In this document: piece after piece, positions 24,770 through 36,215 of the stretch | Layout: every line of letters begins with the position of its first letter | How positions within the stretch are numbered: the stretch's first letter is position 1 | Assembly: GCA_025642065.1 (NCBI GenBank) | Contig: JAODUP010000056.1 | Coordinates: 657,501-721,500, forward strand | DNA length: 64,000 nucleotides | Direction of reading: 5' to 3' | Origin: Paralvinella palmiformis | Taxonomy: Eukaryota; Annelida; Polychaeta; Terebellida; Alvinellidae | Translations under genes and position numbers: made by a program | The notes under the pieces: generated by a model | The model's input: the letters and a program-made list of their open reading frames with translations, nothing else | Database searches by the model: none | Told to the model about the DNA's origin: nothing

Positions 24770-25300
24770 GTCAGCATAACTGGGCGACGTCGAGGATGTC
24801 ATTGGTTTGGCTGTCAGTATAAGGGACTGTCATGGAGGATGTCATTCGTCATGCCAGTATGATGGCTTAACGTGGGGGACGTTGGTTATAGGGGGAAATG
24901 ACGAGGACGACACGAGCCACAGTGTCATTACGACGAGCTGCTATGATGGATGTCATTGTTATGGATGTCAGTATTGCGGCTGTCAGTATGAAGGACAGCG
25001 TGAAGAGCAAATGGGAAGCATGTTAGTGTTAAGGCTGTTAGTATAACGGATGATCCAACTGTCATTATGATAGGTTGATGCTGAGGATGTCATTAATTTG
25101 GCTGCTATTAAACGGGGTTGACGTAGAGGACATTAGCGGTCTATCTGCCAAAGGGATTGGCTGTCATAGAGGATGTTAGCGGTATGACTTATGGCATAGA
25201 ATGCCACGAGTCTCATTGTCAGTATGACGGGCTGCAGTGAAGAATATCGGTATGAAACACGGACATGCGAGATGCCAGCAGTTCGGCTGCCAGTATCATT
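24770..25300. repeat. Degenerate GC-richer minisatellite
   Basis: Phrases GAGGATGTCATT, GGCTGTCAGTAT and GGACGT(T/C) recur about every 20-30 bp across this region, for example near 24793, 24835, 24958, 24978 and 25085. Copies are diverged. The open frame at 24807-25046, rich in Cys, Gly and Tyr, is a by-product of the repeat. Confidence 0.6.
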
Positions 25301-25590
25301 AATACTTCTGATAACACCATCATCACCCTCACTGCTACATTGGAAGTCATCATCTTTATTATTATGAATATCATCATTATCATCACCATCATCACGGCAG
25401 CTGTCAATAACTTTTCTATCTATAAACACTTGTATTGATCAGAACTAGGACAATAACCCATGTCATGTGCGGACGCCATAACCAAGATTATGGATTTAAA
25501 TATCGCCTGGTCACCTACAATCAGTCAAACATTACCTATCAGCAAACAATGCTTCACTGTAAGCCAATCAATCAAACATTCAACATAGTC

Positions 25591-25815
25591 AAATGGGGCT
25601 AAGTTGGTAGCGTATTGCAGTGCATACATCCAGGCCATGTGTTCAAATCCCAGCGATTCGGGTGTCTGTGTCCATGTTTCACCCATCAATAAACCAAGTC
25701 TTCGATCTGATCATTTCATTCGCTCAGGGGGTAACTATTTGGCTGTGTTCCCCCAGATGGGACGAGCGCCGAAGCTAAGCAAACTATTCACCGACTTGAT
25801 TAATCAATAAATCAA
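25591..25815 (+). repeat. SINE-C copy (tRNA-derived)
   Basis: The A-box-like GGCTAAGTTGGTAGCGTATT and B box GTGTTCAAATCCC are spaced as in a tRNA. A non-tRNA body follows with GCTCAGGGGGTAAC and GAAGCTAAGCAAAC, then an (AATC)n tail. The body is related to 33131-33296 and 4455-4645. Confidence 0.65.
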
Positions 25816-27150
25816 TCAAAAGTATAATTTATTACATTCAAACGTTTCCCATCACAAGATGTTGGCAAAGAAAGATTTACTGTAAGTCAATCTACCACTA
25901 GAGAGGTACGGAGAACCCCCCCCCCAATGATTCACGATAAACTACTCATTTAAACATCAATCGCCACTGGACAGATACATTTCACTGTAAACGGATGATT
26001 TAATTATTATCCCTCGTTCCAAAGCTACCTAGAGTCATAGACCAACATGATTAAACGGTATTCGCTAACACAAACATTATCTTACCATTAACAGTTACCT
26101 GGAATAATGAAGCCTTCGTGTACACTGAACTTAAAATTAGTAAACTTCGACTTCGAATTAAGCTAATACATTTCATCGGAAATTCGCCAAAGTGAAGTGA
26201 TAACAAACGATTGAGAACGGTGGCTTATTCCTAACGTTATCATCACTCATAAGCCATAACCGGTCAGACTATATGTAAAAATCGCTGCTGGTGGTATTCA
26301 CGTGACTAATCAATGCCCAATCAATGGATTTTACGTTCTTTATGTGGATTGTGTTTATCATGTGATGTTTTATCAGTAATATCAGGTAACTGAGAGACAC
26401 GAATTTCATCGGGTATCACTAATTGTTTACCAACTCAATGTTATTAATTATTGCCATATAGCGTGTATATGTCGATCTATTAATATAGCATCAATACACG
26501 TGTATGTGGGCACAGCAATAAATCCTTTCCTCCGCTCGTAAACAGGCCAGTGAACTTATCTGTAGAATGTTTGACATGACGAGAAAGTGATGACCGAGCA
26601 TTCGCCCGTTTATCGGCAAAAGTCCAATCATCACGCAATATATAAATCACATTTAGTCCTGGGGGGAGGGGGGATATTTTTGGAATGACCAGTCGGTATT
26701 TAGACAGCCCCTAACAGTCTACGGGAATCATGGCGACAGAAATGATTTTGTATTTTACCAGTTGTAAAGAGGGCTTTGTTAGGTTGTTGTGACTGATTAG
26801 GATAAGATTAAAACGTCTACATAAAGACTCGAATATTTCTTTTTCTATCTGCGGTTCCAATTCAATTAATTATTTTGAGAAAGTTCAATGGTTTCAGTCC
26901 CTTTTGCCACTTGTCTCTGCTAGATTAGTAATCTGTGAAAGTAATCTCGGGTTAGTCCATAATACACTACCCTTTTATAAGTCATAATGCCGCATCTATC
27001 AGGGAGTATTAACAGAGAGTTGATGGATTCGAGCCAACGTATTTGTACCGTCTAGCCGTCCACTGTACCATTCTACCACTGAACCTAACTTGGAATCGAA
27101 AAGCATACTAATTACGAAGTCACTGTTGAGTTCTATAAATACCAATTTTT
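25816..27150. other. Intergenic, no gene recognised
   Basis: AT-rich sequence without a supported open frame. It contains a tRNA-like SINE head on the minus strand at 27020-27095. Confidence 0.5.
27020..27095 (-). repeat. tRNA-Gly-like SINE head
   Basis: On the minus strand it reads GGTTCAGTGGTAGAATGGTA, like a tRNA A-box region, and later GGCTCGAATCC, a B box. The segments in between do not pair as a complete cloverleaf, so I call it a SINE or pseudo-tRNA, not a working gene. Confidence 0.5.
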
Positions 27151-27174
27151 ATACAGTTGACGAGTGAGGAAGTA

Positions 27175-27300
27175 AAACTTTTAATATTGCTGTTTTACGG
27201 CCAGTTTTGTGTACATGGTTGGTTAAATCGGCCGGTCAGGTAATTAATTACTGGGGCAAAGCGAAAGATGAAGCAGAAGATACATTCTAAACCCTGAAAA
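27175..27300 (-). repeat. SINE-A fragment
   Basis: Plus-strand text TTTTACGGCCAGTTTTGTG, then GGTTAAATCGGCC and AAAGATGAAGCAGAAG follows the order of minus-strand SINE-A copies. It is diverged, and the head is replaced by other sequence. Confidence 0.5.
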
Positions 27301-27579
27301 GAACAGGATTTAAACCCTGAGGGTTCCATGCATATGGCCAGGTGATTACAGACAGTAATTGTACGATTAATGTATTCCCAAAACAGACAGGCCTCAAATC
27401 AAGTAAGATCTCAAAGGAATAAATAAGCCACTGATGTATATTTTCATAATCAGTATCAGATGAAGAGTAGTCGGCTCTCTGTGGCAGTCAATTTTGCAGT
27501 GAACACTTACATAAACGACCACCGGATGGCATGGATATCAATGATAACATGAGCTGGAGTCTTGGTCATCGTAAATCTT

Positions 27580-27585
<6 letters not shown>

Positions 27586-27648
<63 letters not shown>
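27586..27648. repeat. Compound (CT)n-(GT)n microsatellite
   Basis: CT run of about 30 bp then GT run of about 32 bp. Confidence 0.95.
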
Positions 27649-27654
<6 letters not shown>

Positions 27655-27779
27655 ATTAGTTTTACCAAACAAGTAAAGGGACCACACTGGAAATAAGTAT
27701 TGACAATACAATGTCTCGTCCTCATTACATGGTCTTAGATCACAAAACTAAATAAAACTAAATCAAAGAAAACAACTTA

Positions 27780-28135
27780 AAATTACATATTATTGAAATA
27801 CTATAACATATTAGAACATGCTACAACAAAGTATGATATATCAAAAATTGACATACTACAGTATATTTAATATGACATATTACAATATATTATGACATGA
27901 TACAATATATTATGATATATTACAATATATGACAAAATCCAAAATATTAGGATATACTGTAATATATTATGAAAAACTCCCAATGTATTATAACATACTA
28001 CAATATATTATGACAACCTACAATATATTATGACATACTATAATATATTATAACATACTACTGTATAATATGACACACTACAATATGTTTTGACAGACTG
28101 CACTATATTATTATACACTAAAGTATATAAGTAGA
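27780..28135. repeat. AT-rich minisatellite, unit about 20 bp
   Basis: The unit TACAATATATTATGACATAC is repeated about 16 times with substitutions and length changes. Good copies lie near 27900, 28020 and 28040. It directly precedes the LINE remnant at 28150. Confidence 0.8.
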
Positions 28136-28149
28136 GTCTGATTATCATA

Positions 28150-30015
28150 TACCATCGAGCTAGTCAGTATTACTTGTTCTTCTGGACCTGTCTTCTATAT
28201 TTAATTCAGTTGACCATAATGTACTTTTCTCTACGTTGAAAGACACGTTGTGTCTGTCAGGTAAATGGTTTTGTCCCCTTGGCATCGTTGTGCAATGATA
28301 TGGCATTAAATATCACTGGAGTTAAATTTCTCCTCTTTCTTAAAGAATTTAGAACATTGTATTGCTGATATTCAGCTATGGATGACTCAAAATCTTCTAA
28401 AACTAAATGATAATAAAACAAATATTTTATATTTGGCATCACCACATTGTGTTAAATCATCCCTAAAGACACCAGCATTACAGATGGGTACATCTTCGAT
28501 TACCCCTAATGGGTCAGTAAAAAATCTAGGGGTTATTTTTGACTAATGTATTAACATGCATGAACATGTCACATCAGTATGCCGAGCTGCCTACTACCAT
28601 CTTAAGAACATCCACTGTTTAAAAGCATTCTTGACACAAGAATCACTTTTAACTGTAGTCCATGCCTTTGTTACATCTCGTATAGACTATTGTAACTCCC
28701 TGTTATATGGCATAGCTGATTATAACATTAATAGACCGACCCAGTAGAAATGTTTTGCATCGGTTACCAACTGCGGTCTCGGGTTAGAAACAACTATGGC
28801 GCCCACTATTAATATGGGATGGCAATTTTTCACTAACGGTAAATACCGGAAATCTTTCATTAAATTATTTAATGTAGAGTTTGGGAAATATTATTTTTAC
28901 TTGTAGCTGAAAATCAATCATATATGTATCACCTGTATATTATTAAATAAAAAATGTTATTACATTAGAGTATTACCGCCCTTGAAATTTACATGTAGTA
29001 AACATTGCACGAATGGCTGATTCAGAAAATAAAACAGTTCACTTTCAATACAAGATATCATGAATAAATAGCAATGTTACAGTAATAGGAATCACCCATT
29101 GAATTATAATCTATGTGATCATTGATTTTATCCATTCACATCGTCATGTCAGATGGCAAAGGTTCTACAAAAACATAAGTTTGAACTAGACAGACCGGAC
29201 CATGACAGTAATGCAAATCACGCTGAACGTTACTTAGTTTAGTGGCATATATCTATTGAATAAAGTCTATGTCATTCTATTAAATGCAAAGGTATGATCT
29301 GGAGATCATATATCCTTAATGGACTATAAATAAAAAATTCAAATATAGCTGCTAAATAGCCTATATACAGCTTTTCAGTAAGATACTTATCGGCCAATAC
29401 ACGCGTAAATCGACATGCAACATAGTGATTCTTAGACTTCTAACCCGAAACCATAGTGTGAAATTCCGCCGCATGGTGGCGCCAGGGGTAATTGAATCGG
29501 TATATTGCCTTCAGTGAATACAGAACAGTACAGCTCACATAGCAAAAAATACTCGAAAATATTATCATATCACCCTAATTCTTCAAAAACTACATTGGCT
29601 ACCTGTTAGACAGCACATCCATTTCAAACTTTTACTAACAACTTATAAATCTATCAATGATATGACACCTGAATACCTGTGTGAACTAATGTCCATTAGA
29701 AAGTCATCCCCAAAACTAAAGTTATGAGGCTGTGCTGATTAAGCGACAGCCTGGGGATTCTCCCCGAACAACAAAACAAACAAACTCAAGTCATCTAGTC
29801 AGATACTATTGCAGGTGTTACAACCCCCCGACTCTGTGGATAGGTTGCCGGCAGATATTAGAAATGCGTCGTCTCTTGAAAAATTTAAATTCACACCTGT
29901 TCAATTTTGCTTTCACAAATAAATAACGATTAGTGTTTAAATCTCTTATTGGGTTTTTACAGATATATTATTTAGGGCATCACCATACAGTGCCTTCGAA
30001 TTAATAATTAAAAAA
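28150..30015 (+). mobile_element. CR1-like LINE remnant, interrupted
   Basis: Plus-strand blocks in order: SVDHN (near 28210), text parallel to the 45780 copy (NDNKTN-like, about 28410-28440), SVCRAAYYHLKNIH and FVTSRIDYCNSLLYG (28575-28710), then after an insertion LQKLHWLPVRQHIHFKLLL (about 29580-29640) and the C-terminal block ending FNFAFTNK at 29926. It ends in a short 3' leader and an A run near 30010. Compared with the related copy, the PQGSVLG and YADD boxes are deleted. The foreign piece at about 28736-29516 splits it. It is dead as a coding element. Confidence 0.8.
28736..29516. mobile_element. Non-autonomous element inserted in the LINE (possible MITE)
   Basis: The LINE text breaks after the SLLYG block and resumes about 780 bp later. 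The inserted DNA carries an 11-bp inverted match, TCGGGTTAGAA at 28779-28789 and its complement at 29438-29448, with GC-rich ends around an AT-rich middle and no coding frame. This fits a small DNA transposon or foldback element. I could not define exact ends or a target-site duplication. Confidence 0.45.
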
Positions 30016-30756
30016 AAAAAAAATACTTCCATTATCTTTTTGTTGAAGTTTTGCTTTAATTATGTGATAGGCTGAAGAGATTCTATTTGAATTTCTTTTA
30101 TATCACAAATCATAATAAACGCAGCCTGTAGTTGGGCTGGGCCTCTCCCTCTTTCACGTGGGCGGCGCAAACACAATCAAAAATGAAATCGAAAAAGTGA
30201 AATTCAACGTTAATCACCATCAATTACTTCAAAAGAGAGATGAAAAATTAATTACGCCCATAATTACGCTCATTTCGTCAATTTGTATCTGTTGTATGAT
30301 AGTTACGTTATCACAAAGGTAATATGATGTCAGATGTAAATTAGGTAATAAATATAGTAACTGTTCCTAGGCTGGCGCTTCAATTCAGTCATGCAATATA
30401 ACTTCTGCATCTGATCATCTAATCAGCTATAGATCTATCTATACAGTACATTGCAATATGAATGTTTAGAATAGTATTACAAATACACGTACATAATGAT
30501 GTGCCGAATAAATTGCTTCAAGTACATTAACATAACATATAAAGTCATTAATAATTACAAAATAACCTTGGCCGCTTTTATTTGTCAACAAGAAGATGGA
30601 TTATAAAATGCGGTGCTGAATTAGCTTACAGTGATTCTTTAGTGGCCCCAACCCCTCAGTATTATAAACACTGACCTGGCCGCCAGATCGATTATGCAGA
30701 AGCTCGATCAACCGGCATAAAAGACTAGTCCACAGCAATCAGGCTTATCGATATTT

Positions 30757-30804
<48 letters not shown>

Positions 30805-31149
30805 AAGTAATAGTTTATGTAGTCTGTAAAACAAATTCAGAAGTTTTGCTAATATACCATCTTATGTTAGAACTTCCACCTTCTCCTGGCAACGGAGAAC
30901 CATATGCTATCATACTAAACAATATAGTTTACCATAGGAGTCAAACTCAATCCATATGTTCAATTTTGTATTATAACCTATACTATACAACAGTGTATAT
31001 TTATGGTATGTGAATATTTGTGTTCGGATACATTCCCATCAGAACAACAACAACATAAAGAAACGAATATAGCACACAAGCACGTATGTACACAACCACG
31101 TGCACATATGAGTAGCACCGAGTAATTTAAACATTAACTCACCACAACA
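30016..31149. other. Intergenic, no gene recognised
   Basis: AT-rich, with a (TA)n-(GT)n array at 30760-30804. Nothing else supported. Confidence 0.5.
30760..30804. repeat. Compound (TA)n-(GT)n microsatellite
   Basis: TA run of about 30 bp joined to GT run of about 14 bp. Confidence 0.9.
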
Positions 31150-33125
31150 AAAGTAGTATATATAGCTAAAGTGGTCTCTATAGCTAAAGTGGTGTCTAGA
31201 ACTAGTCGTGTTTACAGCTAAAGTGGTGTCTACAATTAAATGATGTCTATATCAAAAATGGTATCTCTAGCTAAAGCAGTGTTTCTAGTTAAAGTGGTGT
31301 CTACAACTAAAGTGGTGTCTACAGTTGAAGTGGTGGCTAGAGCTGAAGTGGTGTCTATAGCTAAAGTGGCATCTATAATTAAGTGGTTTCTATAGCTAAG
31401 TGTGATCAATTGTTAAGGTGACGTTTATAGCTAAATTGGTGTATACAGCTAAAGTAGTGTTTATGGCTAAAGTGGCGTCTATCAGTGAAGTGGCGTTTAT
31501 AACAAAAGTGACATTTATAGCTGGTGTCTACAGCTATATTGCAGTATATAGCTAAAGCGATGTCTGTAGCTAACGTGGCGCCTCTAGCTAAAGCAGTGTC
31601 TATAGCTAAAGTGGTGTCTACTGCTAAGGTGTTATCTACAACTAAAGTGGTGTTAACAGTTAAAGTGGTGTCTACAACTAAAGTGATGTCTCTAGCTAAA
31701 GTGGCATCTATACTTAAATGGTGTCTATAGCTAAAGTGTGGTTATTTGTTAAGGTGACGTTTATGGCTAAATTGGTGTTTACAGGTAAAGTACTGTCTAT
31801 CGCTAAAGTGGCGTCTACCAGTGAAGTGGTGTTTATAACTAAAGTGACATTTATAGTTGAAGTGGTGTCTACAGCTATATTGCTGGCTATAGCTAAAGTG
31901 ATGTCTATACATAACGTGGCGCCTCTAACTGAAATGGTATCTATGGGTAAAGTGGTGTCTACTTCTAAAGTGGTGTCTATAGCTAAAGTGTGGTCTATTG
32001 TTAAGGTGACGTTTATGGCTAAATTGGTGTCTACAGGTAAAGTACTGTCTATCGCTAAAGTGGCGTCTACCAGTGAAGTGGTGTTTATAACTAAAGTGAC
32101 ATTTATAGTTGAAGTGGTGTCTACAGCTATATTGCTGGCTATAGCTAAAGTGATGTCTATACATAACGTGGCGCCTCTAACTGAAATGGTATCTATGGGT
32201 AAAGTGGTGTCTACTTCTAAAGTGGTGTCTATAGCTAAAGTGTGGTCTATTGTTAAGGTGACGTTTATGGCTAAATTGGTGTCTACAGGTAAAGTACTGT
32301 CTATCGCTAAAGTGGCGTCTACCAGTGAAGTGGTGTTTATAACTAAAGTGACATTTATAGTTGAAGTGGTGTCTACAGCTATATTGCTGGCTATAGCTAA
32401 AGTGATGTCTATACATAACGTGGCGCCTCTAACTGAAATGGTATCTATGGGTAAAGTGGTGTCTACTTCTAAAGTGGTGTCTATAGCTAAAGTGTGGTCT
32501 ATTGTTAAGGTGACGTTTATGGCTAAATTGGTGTCTACAGGTAAAGTACTGTCTATCGCTAAAGTGGCGTCTACCAGTGAAGTGGTGTTTATAACTAAAG
32601 TGACATTTATAGTTGAAGTGGTGTCTACAGCTATATTGCTGGCTATAGCTAAAGTGATGTCTATACATAACGTGGCGCCTCTAACTGAAATGGTATCTAT
32701 GGGTAAAGTGGTGTCTACTTCTAAAGTGGTGTCTATAGCTAAAGTGTGGTCTATTGTTAAGGTGACGTTTATGGCTAAATTGGTGTCTACAGGTAAAGTA
32801 CTGTCTATCGCTAAAGTGGCGTCTACCAGTGAAGTGGTGTTTATAACTAAAGTGACATTTATAGTTGAAGTGGTGTCTACAGCTATATTGCTGGCTATAG
32901 CTAAAGTGATGTCTATACATAACGTGGCGCCTCTAACTGAAATGGTATCTATGGGTAAAGTGGTGTCTACTTCTAAAGTGGCGTTTATAGCTCAAGTGGC
33001 ATAAACAAAAAAAAGTAGTGTCTATACCTAAAATAACTATTAGCTAAATTGGTGTCTCCAGCTAAAGTGGTGTATATACCTAGTATTGTGTATATACCTA
33101 AAATAGCCCCAGCTAAAGTAGTGTC
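31150..33125. repeat. 18-bp minisatellite array (about 110 units)
   Basis: The whole block is built of diverged 18-bp units of the type GCTAAAGTGGTGTCTATA. Because 18 is a multiple of three, a plus-strand frame reads repeated six-residue units such as AKVVSI and a minus-strand frame reads units such as YRHHFS. This gives a 428-residue open frame at 31718-33004. I treat these as repeat artefacts: there is no signal peptide, no other domain and no splice context, and frames are equally open on the opposite strand. The flanks at 31150-31737 and 33000-33125 are more diverged, with indels. Confidence 0.92.
31738..32997. repeat. 252-bp higher-order repeat, about five copies
   Basis: Inside the 18-bp array, a block of 14 diverged units (252 bp) is repeated in register, starting near 31738, 31990, 32242, 32494 and 32746. 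Copies two to five look identical to each other in the sequence and in translation; the first copy differs at a few bases near its start and at one site further on. The last copy breaks off near 32980. The pattern means that recent amplification acted on the 252-bp block, on top of an older 18-bp array. Confidence 0.93.
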
Positions 33126-33130
33126 TATTG

Positions 33131-33296
33131 CTAAAGCAGCGCATTGGATACAGATGTCTAGGTCAAGGTTCGAATCCCATTGTCACCACGTCTATATGGT
33201 TTGTTTCATCCGATCATCCTCATTCCCCTAGGGAGTAGCCCCTCAGCCACATGTCTCACCCATGACCAGTATCAAAGTTAATCAAACCGAAGTGAT
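33131..33296 (+). repeat. SINE-C copy at the edge of the minisatellite
   Basis: B box GGTTCGAATCCC at about 33170-33181 is followed by CCCCTAGGGAGTAGCCCCTC and an AATC-type end. It is related to 25591-25815. Confidence 0.55.
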
Positions 33297-33599
33297 TGTT
33301 TTGTTAAGCCTCTCGATGCTGGATTCATATTAGATATATTTTATTAAAAGAATCAGCTTAACACTAGACATGAAATACAAATACAATTATATAATATTCA
33401 TAAGTAATTGTCATGGTAATAGAAGTATGACTGTTGCTTCTAAATATGAAAATAGATTATCGCAACACATTAAATATATAGCCCCAACTGTTCTAGTCTA
33501 TATTGCTGTATGCATATTTTTCCTCAACTTTGAATTTGTTTTTTAAAATAGCCAGGAATTCAGGAAAATTATTATGTTTCTTATTTTTCTTAGAGCTAT

Positions 33600-34700
33600 A
33601 TAGTATTTGACAACCATTAGGCAATAACTCGAGGACACGTAACTACATAATAACTGATATCATCTAAATTGTTATTAGTACAGAATGTAAATTGGAAATG
33701 GTTAGTACTTACTACTTTTCTAGCATAAAGCTGTGCATTACATGGCAGAATTATATGTATTATCCTATATTGAAAGGACTGCAGACAGGATTCCCTGCAC
33801 ACCTTAAAGGGTGCGGTAAATATCAATGGCCAGATACTGTGATCTATATTATACTGGTTCTCCCATCTCGTGAGGCATATTGGTGGCATTGCTAGTGTTC
33901 GAGTTTGTATAAATTTTCCGATATAATACTTTGGTTTTAGTACCGAGTAATCTAAAGCTGGTGAGTGTCGTGCTCTATGTTATGATTATTACATATAGAG
34001 AGACCTGCAGGTATGTTTGTGCTCTATGTAACATATTTTTGCAGTTCTAATATATGTCTCCACGAGCCAGGTATAGACTGCCTAAGTCTCAGAAGGTCTA
34101 AAAAGGTACACTTGTTATTAAGTTCATCTTGGTTCAGAAAATTAATGACAGAGTCCAGCATGTCTCCTACATATCTAATTCCACTTCAGATCCAACATTT
34201 CCAGAATACTGTGTTATGGTCAACTGTGATGTTTCCATTGAACCATATTGTTTCATGTGTAGTTTCCAAGATTGTGTTAGGATACTATTTCTATAATATT
34301 TGGGTAGCTTTTCTAATATGTTTTGGTTTATTCTGGTGCATCTCAACAAGTATTTGAAAGGTAACCCAACTATGTCATCTAATATCAGCTTCCACGAGGA
34401 GGTAGGATTATTTATTGTGTGTTTAACCCATGTCATCTTTAATAATTTGATTTTGCTGGTTGTGTCAAACAACTAAAGACCCCCTTGTTCTATTTCTTTG
34501 ATCATCGTATTTCTTCCTATTTTATTTACCTTTCCATTCCATAGAAATTCTCAAAAGATTTTTTCTGTTTCTTTTATTATATTTTCTGGGGTATCTAATG
34601 CAGTACATGGATAAACTTAGAGTGATGCAGCGAGGCTGTTAATCAGTTACTTTTCCTTTAAGAGATAGATTTCTTTGCTTCCACATATTAAATATGGCCT
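33600..34700 (-). mobile_element. L1/Tx1-like LINE, 3' part of ORF2
   Basis: Read on the minus strand from the right: LSLKGKVT (near 34660), WEFLWNGK-like text (near 34545), GGL then KIKLLKMTWVKH (near 34430-34480), a block with SWKLHMKQYG (near 34240), and LQSFQYRIIHIILPCN (near 33740-33790) followed by FCTNNNLDDIS and a final CPRVIA. These are the conserved post-catalytic segments of L1/Tx1-group LINEs, in the expected order. Several frameshifts are present. The reverse-transcriptase core itself is not present; it was probably truncated. Confidence 0.82.
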
Positions 34701-36109
34701 TAATTGTTTTATATTCTTGGTTCAAAGTTATATTTTATACTTTCTATTTCATATTGGACATATGCTCGATGGGCTAAATACCATGAACAGGAGAAGATTT
34801 TACCGAAGGATGAAATATCTCGGAGAAACAGGCAAAAGTAGAATACAGAATGCTCTATCAGTTGGTAAACTTTATTACTTATTACTATAAAAGTGTTTGT
34901 GCATTTAGCTAATAATAGAATGATGTGCTCAATAATAAGATAACAATAATATTAGATATGTCAGCTTGAAACTCGGTTATTCACTGATCCTCGGTATATA
35001 TAATATCTTTTTTCATAAACGTTTTATAGATTAGATCCAGCATCGATGCTTTACAGTATTTATATCGTTATTCTTTATTATATCTTTATTCTTTATTATA
35101 TGTGTTTATAATATGACGTATCAGACCGTCCCCATCAGGATAACGAGTCACTTACCGCTAGACTTTGATGATAGTATGTTTTACAAGAAATAGCGTCTTA
35201 TCAGGTGGCTTTGGTATGATAAAAGACATCTGAAGTTTGCCTTTCTAGACCGTAACCCTAGCCTAACCCTAACCGTAACACATCGACCGAGAGCATTTCT
35301 CTTTTAACTATAGTCTGATTGGATACAGCGATTAGTGACTTTGCTACGATCCCATGACTGGACTGGTTACATTGTGCATAAAGGGACGCGGGAAAAAAAT
35401 CTATACTCGCCCACGCGCGCGTGCACGTGTGTGTGAGCAGTGTGTAATAAGGCCCTCGCACAGATAATCTCAAATCGTGAATTCAAACTATATCGTTCCA
35501 ACAGCCAAGGAAATATTATTTTCCAAGACTTTTCCAGAACAAAATTACAATTTTTCAGGACAAAAATCAAGATATGCGCGAAAAAATGTATCATATTTAT
35601 TCAATGTATGATCCATTATTGACATGTTTATAATACAGCCTCCTGCTCACCCCTTCTAGCTGTCTGATCCACCCACTTTTATTTAAATTTTAACTAACAT
35701 GGGATATTAAAACTATATATACTGGTACTATTTTTCCTCTACAATCGAAGTTTTCATTTACAAGCATACTATTTATTCACAGGCTTTTTTGTTCAAATTC
35801 AAGGATATTTCCAATACCTGGTAAATGAATTTGTTATTTTTCAGGATTCCAGAACGCGTGGGAACCCTGAACTCTGGACGATTCATCAGGTAACTTAATA
35901 CAGAGTAGCGACATGGGTAATGTCTCACCAATCCCTAATTCCATATGTAACAAAATTCATCAAAACGATTAACCTACACACGAGTGTGTGTGTGTGTGCG
36001 TGCGTGTGTAAAATAAATGGTCAAAAAATCAGGCTCTTATTCTTAATCAAACATCTATAACTAGTTGGTTGATTCATATCGTCAACGTCTCACTTTATTA
36101 CTGAAACTT
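34701..36109. other. Intergenic, no gene recognised
   Basis: AT-rich sequence. A short telomere-like stretch (CCTAACCCTAACC) is at about 35262-35274. A GT-rich microsatellite is near 35980-36010. No supported gene. Confidence 0.5.
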
Positions 36110-36215
36110 GTGATGTTTTTTACGGCCACTTTGGCGGAGATTAGCAGCAAAACGGTAAATGAAAGAATAAACATCCTACAAATATAGCCCGGAGTAACAC
36201 CGAGATATATAATTA
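36110..36215 (-). repeat. SINE-A fragment
   Basis: Plus-strand text TTTTACGGCCACTTTGGCG and AATATAGCCCGGAGTAACACCG parallels the tail and body of SINE-A in minus orientation. Part of the body is deleted. Confidence 0.4.

Noticed and set aside
31925..32920. Four identical 79-residue minus-strand frames (YRHHFS-type)
   Set aside because: They are the reverse reading of the 252-bp repeat, not genes.
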